A stretch of 7,456 bases of DNA from NCBI GenBank assembly GCA_030609445.1, contig JAUWCF010000041.1:1-7456 (forward strand). The letters are read 5' to 3'. This document shows, piece by piece, positions 1 through 5,588 of this stretch; the first letter of the stretch is position 1, and every line of letters starts with the position of its first letter. Source of the DNA: Thermoplasmatota archaeon. Lineage in GTDB: Archaea > Thermoplasmatota > E2 > DHVEG-1. The position numbers and the translations under genes are program-made. Under the pieces are notes generated by a model. That model saw only the letters and a program-made list of their open reading frames with translations. It was not told where the DNA came from and did not search any database.

Positions 1-1279
1 CAACGGAAAGATCGTCGACAAACTTTACATGATATCGCACGTTTGTAAAATTTTTTTCCAAAAGGAGTTTATCAAGTTTTTCTCTGATTTTATTAACCAC
101 CTGTTCTTTATCTGCATCTGTTATCACTGCCAAAAACTCAAACGATTTTTTATCCTTAACAACAATTTGAAACTTTTCAAGGCCTTTTACATAAAATTCT
201 ACAATAACAATCGGATGAATAAAATCCAGTTTTCCTTCATTATTTTCAAGCCAAAGCATAGCTTCACTTCGTCCGATGATGTTATCAACAAGAGTAAACG
301 GCATTTTCCCGCAAGCATCGATCTTTTCTTCAAAAAAATCATTTATTTTATATCGAATCAGAGGCTGTGTTTTATTATAAAGATTTGTAATAAGAGCATG
401 ATCTCTTCTTAGTTCTACAAGAACAATATCATCCATAAGATAAATACCATCATACCTATTCTTTCCAGCACCCATCACAGGACATTCAGCAAGCCCATAA
501 AGATTTGCCATGGAGACACCAAAGACTCTTTCAATGTATTTCTTATCTTTTGAAACAATGCCTTCTCCACAGTTAACAATAACGTCTGGATGTATTTTTA
601 AGCGTCCTTTCTCTTGTTCTTCTGCAAGAATCTTAAGCCCTGTAAAATATCCCCCTAAAATATTAGGCTGAAACACATTCAACTTCTTAACATGAAGCGC
701 TAAAGGCTTGGTGATGTCAAGTATACACGAGTCAACAAAAAATCTTGAAAGACCAATACCTAACCAGGCGTTAAAGCTGACACCAAGAAAATGTCCACCT
801 GCTGCACCAAAAAAGACAGATTTATTTTTTTTAACTTTAAAATCAAACACTCTTGTAATATACGAAAAAAAGCTATCCCAATCTTTCTTGCTGTAGACAA
901 AAACTCCAATCTTTCCAGAGGAACCAGACGTATGCACAACATGATACTTATTTAGATACAACTCGTTTGGATCTTCACTCTTCTCAAGAAAATCTAAGAT
1001 ACTTTGTTTATCAATATCTTGTGTTGTAATGACATCATCAAAATTATCCATAATAACGTCTTTATCAACAACGGGCAGATCATCGATTTTAATAACATCC
1101 AGATCTTTTTCAGAAATACCTTTAGAACGATAGAGATCATGATAAAATGAAGAATTTTTATAAGCAAACTTAATCATTTTACGGAATTTTTTCTCCTGTA
1201 GACATAATATTTTCTCCCGTGATCTTTTCTCGCTAACTCGCGCTTGCATATAACTCTTAACGATTGTAAAACTACTCAT
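1..1279 (-). CDS. PaaK/CapK-type adenylate-forming ligase, C-terminus cut by window edge
   Basis: The minus strand reads open from the ATG at 1279 to the left edge: 426 codons with no stop. The family (COG1541: phenylacetate-CoA ligase, CapK, coenzyme F390 synthetase) activates a carboxylate or phenolic group with ATP, probably in the cytosol. Visible motifs are the phosphate loop TSGSSGK at residues 117-123, NCGEG near 237-240, the adenine-site motif YGLAE at 261-265, LIRY at 307-310 and IGRSE at 335-339. Family members usually have about 430-460 residues, so only a short tail carrying the catalytic-lysine region is missing. An in-frame TAA five codons upstream supports this start. There is no good Shine-Dalgarno site, and the leader is predicted to be very short. 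It is a diverged paralogue of the ligase at 1404, with the same N-terminal helical layout. The fold is secure; the substrate is unknown. Confidence 0.85.
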   Translation of the reverse strand, partial: MSSFTIVKSYMQARVSEKRSREKILCLQEKKFRKMIKFAYKNSSFYHDLYRSKGISEKDLDVIKIDDLPVVDKDVIMDNFDDVITTQDIDKQSILDFLEKSEDPNELYLNKYHVVHTSGSSGKIGVFVYSKKDWDSFFSYITRVFDFKVKKNKSVFFGAAGGHFLGVSFNAWLGIGLSRFFVDSCILDITKPLALHVKKLNVFQPNILGGYFTGLKILAEEQEKGRLKIHPDVIVNCGEGIVSKDKKYIERVFGVSMANLYGLAECPVMGAGKNRYDGIYLMDDIVLVELRRDHALITNLYNKTQPLIRYKINDFFEEKIDACGKMPFTLVDNIIGRSEAMLWLENNEGKLDFIHPIVIVEFYVKGLEKFQIVVKDKKSFEFLAVITDADKEQVVNKIREKLDKLLLEKNFTNVRYHVKFVDDLSV

Positions 1280-1300
1280 TCTATCATCTACTTAACTGTT

Positions 1301-1334
1301 AAGAAACCAAAGATTTCTTTAAATAGGGTTTCTT
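1301..1334. repeat. Inverted repeat around the minus-strand TATA box
   Basis: Perfect 8-base arms AAGAAACC (1301-1308) and GGTTTCTT (1327-1334) are separated by 18 bases. They enclose the proposed TATA box of the left ligase. A regulator bound here could block TBP/TFB. The operator role is inferred, and AT-rich sequence makes chance dyads fairly common. Confidence 0.4.
1317..1325 (-). promoter_or_regulatory. Candidate TATA box of the left ligase gene
   Basis: On the minus strand the sequence is TATTTAAAG, preceded by a purine-rich GAAACCC that could act as a BRE. It is centred about 42 bases from the ATG. A start site 25 bases downstream would leave a leader of about 15 bases, normal for archaea. 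Confidence 0.5.
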
Positions 1335-1346
1335 GTTTAGAAACAA
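1333..1346. repeat. Short palindrome between the divergent promoters
   Basis: TTGTTT (1333-1338) and AAACAA (1341-1346) form a 6-base perfect dyad with a 2-base centre. It sits just outside the BRE/TATA of the plus-strand ligase and 8 bases from the minus-strand TATA box. This is a plausible operator position for controlling both genes; function is inferred only. Confidence 0.35.
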
Positions 1347-1355
1347 AAAGACAGA

Positions 1356-1364
1356 TTTATATAT
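1356..1364 (+). promoter_or_regulatory. Candidate TATA box of the plus-strand ligase gene
   Basis: TTTATATAT, preceded by the A-rich AAAAAGACAGA as a possible BRE. A start about 25 bases downstream falls near 1386, leaving a leader of about 18 bases that includes the Shine-Dalgarno site at 1392-1397. Confidence 0.6.
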
Positions 1365-1391
1365 TACGAGATAATCAATAAAAACAATTCA

Positions 1392-1397
1392 AAAGGA
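1392..1397 (+). promoter_or_regulatory. Shine-Dalgarno site of the plus-strand ligase
   Basis: AAAGGA lies six bases before the ATG at 1404 and supports that start. The divergent ligase has no such site. Confidence 0.55.
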
Positions 1398-1403
1398 ATT
1401 CCA

Positions 1404-2795
1404 ATGACAACAAATCAGTTCATAAATCCTGTATTTCTCCTTAGCATCGCAAAAAGTTATCTTTCCGATGTGGAGAGAATACAACATATTAACGACAAAC
1501 AGCTGAAACAATATCAAGATAAAGCACTGAAAAGGATGGTGAAGTATGCATACACTATCCCAATATACTATGAGAAATACAAAGAAGCAGGCATTCATCC
1601 AAACGACATCAAAGGAATAGATGACATCGGAAAACTTCCATTCATCACCAAAGATGACCTACGAGAAAACTACCCCGATAGAATCATACCAAAAGGATTT
1701 GATAAAGAACATAACTTTCTTTTATCAACTTCTGGATCGACAGGAAAACCTGTGTTTATATATGTTGATGCATTCTCTGCGATAAAAAGCCTCATCGCCT
1801 TTGTACGAAGCCTTAAAACATATGGAGGAAATTGGCAGAAAACAAAAATCATGATGGTTATTGATAATGCTCCAGGAAGTCTTGAACATACGGTTTTTGG
1901 TCAAAGCACTCTGCCGTTTCTTAGTAAGTTCATGTCATTGAAAAATTTAAAATATATTGATATTACAGAAAAGCCTGAGACAATAATTAAAGAAATGGAT
2001 GAGTTTCAGCCAAAATTTCTTGGCTCTGATCCGAACATGCTAAGAAAACTAGCGTTTTTGAAAAACAATAGATATGGAAAAAGCATCAAGCTATCTTGTA
2101 TTGTATCTGGAGGTGCGATGCTGGATAACTACACAAGGACATATGTAGAAAACAGCTTTAATGCAAAAATTTTGGATATATATGGTACAACCGAAGCAGG
2201 ACCTCTTGCATTTCAATGCAGTAAAGAAAAATATTACCACGTTCATTCTGATTTTGTCTATCTTGAGTTTTTAGATGACGAAAACAAGCCAGTCCCACCA
2301 GATACACCAGGCCATCTCGTTGTAACAAAACTCTATGGAAAAGGCACACCAATAATCAGATACAGAGGTATAGAAGACTTAGTTACACCAACGACAAAGA
2401 AAACATGTTGTACAATATCTTCTCAAATCATTAAACAAATTGAAGGAAGATCTACGGACCTCATCATTTTACCGAATAAAAAACTGTTATCACCACTTAC
2501 AGTTACGGGCATTCCTGCAAAAATTATGGATGAATTTAAAACATATAAAATAAAACAGTTTCAGATCATTCAACAAAAAATTGATGAAATTGAGATACTC
2601 ATTGTGATAGATGAAAAATTAAGAAACAAAGGACCCTCTGTTAAGAGGATACTTGAAGAGTTGAAGAAACGATTTTCTGAAAAGATTGGCCATGGGATCA
2701 ATATTGTGGTACATGAAGTGGATGAAATACAAAAAGACGAACGGCTGGATCATGTAAAAGTAGTCATTTCAAAGGTGAAACACAAAGTCGATTAA
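1404..2795 (+). CDS. PaaK/CapK-type adenylate-forming ligase (full length)
   Basis: 463 residues, the usual length for the COG1541 family, which adenylates a carboxylate (or, in F390 synthetase, the F420 phenol) and in many members passes it to CoA or another acceptor. Motifs in order are TSGSTGKP at residues 109-116 (phosphate loop), VSGGAML at 234-240, IYGTTEAG at 259-266 (adenine and ring contacts), IIRYRGIED at 317-325, and EGRSTDL at 347-353, the hinge before the C-terminal subdomain. The terminal stretch reads LDHVKVVIS (448-456), where relatives usually have a GK-x-x-x-VIS pattern. By eye the catalytic lysine position is therefore histidine. The start has a good ribosome site and a TATA box. 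The gene diverges from its paralogue on the left and converges on the gene ending at 2813. Phenylacetate, an aryl acid or F420 are all possible substrates; none can be chosen from sequence alone. Confidence 0.88.
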   Translation: MTTNQFINPVFLLSIAKSYLSDVERIQHINDKQLKQYQDKALKRMVKYAYTIPIYYEKYKEAGIHPNDIKGIDDIGKLPFITKDDLRENYPDRIIPKGFDKEHNFLLSTSGSTGKPVFIYVDAFSAIKSLIAFVRSLKTYGGNWQKTKIMMVIDNAPGSLEHTVFGQSTLPFLSKFMSLKNLKYIDITEKPETIIKEMDEFQPKFLGSDPNMLRKLAFLKNNRYGKSIKLSCIVSGGAMLDNYTRTYVENSFNAKILDIYGTTEAGPLAFQCSKEKYYHVHSDFVYLEFLDDENKPVPPDTPGHLVVTKLYGKGTPIIRYRGIEDLVTPTTKKTCCTISSQIIKQIEGRSTDLIILPNKKLLSPLTVTGIPAKIMDEFKTYKIKQFQIIQQKIDEIEILIVIDEKLRNKGPSVKRILEELKKRFSEKIGHGINIVVHEVDEIQKDERLDHVKVVISKVKHKVD

Positions 2796-2825
2796 AAACA
2801 CACATCAATTCTTCAACGTTTTTTT
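2796..2825. terminator. Convergent gene ends with T-runs on both strands
   Basis: Seventeen bases separate the stops of the plus-strand ligase and the minus-strand NAS-like gene. On the plus strand a T7 run follows at 2819-2825. On the minus strand a T5 run (A5 at 2796-2800 on plus) follows the TGA. Archaeal RNA polymerase stops at such runs without a strong hairpin. The plus-strand run lies inside the opposing gene's last codons. Confidence 0.5.
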
Positions 2826-3466
2826 AATAAAAGTAAAGAATCTACAGAACCTAGATATTCTGAACTCACATGATCTTTCACTAAGAAAAGACGTGATACA
2901 TCAATGGAGTCATTGGATAATCTACCTTGTGTATCACAGACGGTTCGAAAGATAATCTTTGTTGTATCCTGCATGTTTTCTGCCAAATAATTAAGTATTT
3001 CTTTTTGCTGTTGTACACCATAAAGTACAAAAATGACATCAAACTTGTTAATTGAATACTTAAGACCATCGGCATGTTCTACCGTTATTTGACGTTCTAA
3101 ATTAAGGTTTTTAAAAAAATACGATGCTTCATGGACCGCTCTACTGTCAATATCTATTGTGGTGATTTCTGCTTTTGTTTTCATTGCAATAAGAGCAGTT
3201 GTTGCAGGAAGAGATCCACATCCTATGACAAGAATACGATCTTTTGATGATATCTTTGCCATACAGATTTCTTTTTCAACTATATCATCATATAATTTGA
3301 TGTAATTACTAGATATAACATCAAATTTAAGACCGATTTTTTCTAAAACTACAAAAAAGATATCCCAAAAAAATTTTAAAGCATCAGTTCGAAATTTTGT
3401 TCCGATCTGCCTATAAAAAATGTATATGAATAATGAAAAAAATCCTTCAGTTATTCTTCTTAACAT
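2813..3466 (-). CDS. Nicotianamine synthase-like / SAM-dependent transferase
   Basis: 217 residues. After a hydrophobic, aromatic N-terminus (about 5-45) comes a Rossmann core. SKDRILVIGCGSLP (74-87) is the SAM-binding glycine loop, with the G-x-G-x-LP form typical of nicotianamine synthases. TIDID (103-107) is the acidic second strand, HADGLKY (131-137) the third, and FDVIFVLYG (142-150) the fourth. The later order, an NYLAENMQ helix, an IIFRT strand, and a final VDSLLLLKK strand, also matches the plan of the NAS catalytic domain as I know it. NAS enzymes transfer the aminobutyrate part of SAM instead of methyl. In this cluster, methylation of a lipid head group is an equally possible role, so a plain methyltransferase is the main alternative. 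It follows the SDR gene by 52 bases, in the same orientation, with a possible promoter of its own. AGGA lies about nine bases before the ATG. Confidence 0.72.
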   Translation of the reverse strand: MLRRITEGFFSLFIYIFYRQIGTKFRTDALKFFWDIFFVVLEKIGLKFDVISSNYIKLYDDIVEKEICMAKISSKDRILVIGCGSLPATTALIAMKTKAEITTIDIDSRAVHEASYFFKNLNLERQITVEHADGLKYSINKFDVIFVLYGVQQQKEILNYLAENMQDTTKIIFRTVCDTQGRLSNDSIDVSRLFLVKDHVSSEYLGSVDSLLLLKKR

Positions 3467-3488
3467 AATTTTGTGTCCTGCATTAAAT

Positions 3489-3515
3489 ATGCCATATATC
3501 TTTAAATTTTGGCAT
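3489..3515. promoter_or_regulatory. Candidate promoter of the NAS-like gene, framed by a dyad
   Basis: Read on the minus strand, TTTAAAGATATAT lies about 30-40 bases before the ATG at 3466, a fitting TATA distance for a short leader. It is enclosed by perfect 6-base arms ATGCCA (3489-3494) and TGGCAT (3510-3515). The gene may be transcribed separately from the upstream pair and controlled at this dyad. Both points are inferred from layout. Confidence 0.42.
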
Positions 3516-3518
3516 TAA

Positions 3519-4454
3519 TCAAACAAGGTTTTCTTCTTGTAACCACCTTTGAACTTGTTTCATTCCTTTTTTATAATCAATTTTTGGCGTATATCCTAAG
3601 ATTTTTTCTGCTTTCTCTATAGATATTTCTTTTTTGTTTGTAAATATTTGAACCGCTGTAGGTGTAAGAAGCGGCGTAAATCTAGTAAGCTTATAGAGAA
3701 TCATCAGGAATCTACTGAGAATATACGCTGTTGTCTTTGACATATTTTTTTTAATCTGTTTTTTTCCAGCGATCTCTGCAAGATCATTTAAATATTGTCT
3801 CCATGTAACAAAATGATCCCCGTCGGTTATGTCAAATGTTTCTCCAATAGCACTGTGTTTTTTCATAACGGCAAAAAGCGCATCAATAAGATTGTCAATA
3901 TACGTATGATGAAAAATACCAGATCCATTCTCTATCAACGATATCCGATTTTTTTGAATCGCTTGAAGCGGTCGTAACACCCATGTTGCAGCACCTGGCC
4001 CATAGACATTACCCGGACGGATAATTACAACCGGGAAGTTTTCCTGCTTGTATTTATCTAGTAAGTATTGCTCCGCTTGATATTTTGATCTGGAATAGTA
4101 TCCAGATTGATTGTTTGATTCATAATGACTATGGCTAAGATAAATGAAACATTTCGTATTTTTACAGAGTTCAACGATATTTTTTGTCCCTTCAACATTC
4201 ACCGTATTAAACATGTTTTTTGATCCGAAATCTTTAACAAGTGCAGCACAATGAAAAACAACATCGCAATCACACTCGATGTTTTCTAAACTAGAAGCAT
4301 CTGCAATATCAGCAGTAATATACTCCACACGATCTCCAAGTGATTCAGGCTTACGTATATGAATAATGGATTTAACTTGATGGCCCTCTTCAACAAGTCG
4401 TTTTGTCAACGCATTTCCAATAAAACCTGCTGCACCTGTTACCAAACACTTCAT
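3519..4454 (-). CDS. Extended SDR, 3-beta-HSD / NAD-dependent epimerase type
   Basis: 311 residues, typical of extended short-chain dehydrogenases, which use NAD(P) to oxidise, reduce or epimerise sugars, sterols and other prenyl-derived alcohols. The N-terminal TGAAGFIG (6-13) is the dinucleotide-binding loop and D49 lies in the usual TADIAD stretch. HCAALV (68-73) is the cofactor-side strand. Ser107/Ser109 and Y120-S-R-S-K124 give the catalytic Ser-Tyr-Lys set. RPGNVYGPG (146-154) and HHTYIDNLIDAL (182-193) are substrate-domain signatures. The latter, and the C-terminal SIEKAEKILGYTP, resemble 3-beta-hydroxysteroid and sterol dehydrogenases. The ATG overlaps the UbiA gene's TGA (ATGA, 4451-4454) and GGAG sits five bases upstream, so translation is probably coupled. 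The neighbour suggests a prenyl-lipid substrate, but a nucleotide-sugar epimerase cannot be excluded. Confidence 0.85.
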   Translation of the reverse strand: MKCLVTGAAGFIGNALTKRLVEEGHQVKSIIHIRKPESLGDRVEYITADIADASSLENIECDCDVVFHCAALVKDFGSKNMFNTVNVEGTKNIVELCKNTKCFIYLSHSHYESNNQSGYYSRSKYQAEQYLLDKYKQENFPVVIIRPGNVYGPGAATWVLRPLQAIQKNRISLIENGSGIFHHTYIDNLIDALFAVMKKHSAIGETFDITDGDHFVTWRQYLNDLAEIAGKKQIKKNMSKTTAYILSRFLMILYKLTRFTPLLTPTAVQIFTNKKEISIEKAEKILGYTPKIDYKKGMKQVQRWLQEENLV

Positions 4455-5509
4455 GTTTTCTCCATAAATTCATACCTTTTTCTCAGCGAACGCTGCGCGA
4501 TAAGAGAAATACCAATTGACACAATAAATATTATGAGGGAAAGCATAAGTGAATACGTCATCCCTGCAATAAAAGCAGAAGCAAGCGTTATTCGCTCTGC
4601 AATAAAAAATTCATGAGCGACAAGTGCTTTGTTTCGGTCTATATCTTTTTTTGATGTAAAAATCAAAATATACATACTGCAAAGTACAAGGGCAGCAAAT
4701 AAAAAGAGAACATAAAACCGATAGGGATATCGTAAAAAGTCGAAATACTTTATTAGAACTACGATCATCGACATATAAATGATGCTGAGAACAAGAGATA
4801 TATACATTGATTTCTTAATGCCGTATTTCACTGGTATTGTATTGTATCCTCCTTTCTTATCTCCCCACATATCACGTATTGCTCCTACAAGATTGCTGTT
4901 TGTATCATGGACAAAAAACAAAATCGACAGTAGCCATATGTAAGGAGGAAATGACTCTATCTGTTGGCCTGTTGAAAAAACTCCAAAAAAATAGGCGGCA
5001 ATAATAACTGTCCCTCTGTTGATATTACCAAGCATCCCTTGTGATTTTGTAAATTTTGCATAGGTAAATACAAGTACTGCTACAGGAAAAACAAGAAGGA
5101 CATTATAAAATCCTAGTAGAAATGATAATAAAAAACCTAGTACTGCAAATACACCGCCTATAGCTAATGCTTCGTTTTTATGAATTCGTCCAGAGGGAAT
5201 TGGTCGATGAGGTTTCTGAATCAAATCAAGTTTTCTATCAAAAAAATCAGTTAAGTAAAGCCCTGCTGTCCACCCCATCATAGGTATACACATAACAAGA
5301 ACTGCAATCGCCAATGGAGGAAACTCTTTAAAAGCAATGCATGCCCCGGTAAGGCTGACAAGTCCACACCAAATCACCGTATACGGTCTTGATGCTTCAA
5401 TATGGGCAAATATCTTGTCTTTGAATTTTTTATTGATTTTTGAATTTGTTGTCAATAAAACAACCTCATTACATCTTAGGATAAGAATATTTGGATTTAA
5501 ATCTTTCAT
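4451..5509 (-). CDS. UbiA-family membrane prenyltransferase
   Basis: 352 residues from the ATG. UbiA enzymes move a polyprenyl chain from its diphosphate onto an acceptor (aromatic ring, chlorin, geranylgeranylglyceryl phosphate) within the membrane. About nine hydrophobic segments are visible, from residue 43 to about 338. The first Mg/diphosphate motif is T87-D-F-F-D91-R-K-L-D95, followed by KPHRPIPSGRI (99-109), as in chlorophyll synthase and DGGGP synthase. The usual leading Asn is Thr here. The second motif is RDMWGDKKGGYNTIPVKYG (212-230), containing DxxGD. The assigned ATG has GAGG only two bases upstream. A TTG at 5453-5455 (residue 19) has GAGG eight bases upstream, so a 334-residue product starting MTTNSK is a real alternative and fits family N-termini better. 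It heads a unit with the SDR and shares a promoter region with the lipocalin gene. Family is certain; the prenyl donor and acceptor are unknown. Confidence 0.9.
   Translation of the reverse strand: MKDLNPNILILRCNEVVLLTTNSKINKKFKDKIFAHIEASRPYTVIWCGLVSLTGACIAFKEFPPLAIAVLVMCIPMMGWTAGLYLTDFFDRKLDLIQKPHRPIPSGRIHKNEALAIGGVFAVLGFLLSFLLGFYNVLLVFPVAVLVFTYAKFTKSQGMLGNINRGTVIIAAYFFGVFSTGQQIESFPPYIWLLSILFFVHDTNSNLVGAIRDMWGDKKGGYNTIPVKYGIKKSMYISLVLSIIYMSMIVVLIKYFDFLRYPYRFYVLFLFAALVLCSMYILIFTSKKDIDRNKALVAHEFFIAERITLASAFIAGMTYSLMLSLIIFIVSIGISLIAQRSLRKRYEFMEKT
4460..4463 (-). promoter_or_regulatory. Shine-Dalgarno site of the SDR inside the UbiA gene end
   Basis: GGAG on the minus strand, five bases before the SDR's ATG and inside the last UbiA codons. 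Together with the ATGA overlap it fixes the SDR start and indicates coupled translation of the two genes. Confidence 0.6.
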
Positions 5510-5548
5510 TTCCTCAATGTGACAAATTTTTTAGATTGATTCTATCAG

Positions 5549-5564
5549 TAAATATTTAATTAAT
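5549..5564. promoter_or_regulatory. Shared AT-rich core for two divergent promoters
   Basis: The stretch TAAATATTTAATTAAT reads as a TATA-like box in both directions. On the plus strand its centre is about 33 bases before the ATG at 5589, which predicts a leader of only a few bases. On the minus strand it is about 47 bases before the ATG at 5509, predicting a leader near 20 bases. One site may therefore direct the UbiA unit and the lipocalin gene, implying co-expression. The 79-base gap holds no other clear element. Confidence 0.5.
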
Positions 5565-5588
5565 ACTTTTAGATATCGTCACTTAAGC

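Noticed and set aside
29..412. 127-codon open frame on the plus strand.
   Set aside because: It lies antisense to the ligase, which shows clear family motifs across the same bases. Its own product is Phe/Lys/Asn-rich with no recognisable motif.
2881..3075. 64-codon minus-strand frame inside the NAS-like gene.
   Set aside because: An alternative frame of the same strand. The longer frame carries the SAM-fold motifs throughout, and no frameshift is needed to explain it.
4359..4616. 85-codon plus-strand frame across the UbiA/SDR junction.
   Set aside because: Antisense to two motif-bearing, overlapping genes. No recognisable family features.
1280..5546. Shared TGATAGAAT (minus strand) near the left ligase ATG and upstream of the UbiA gene.
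   Set aside because: Nine AT-rich bases at different distances from the two starts. Too weak to call a common operator.
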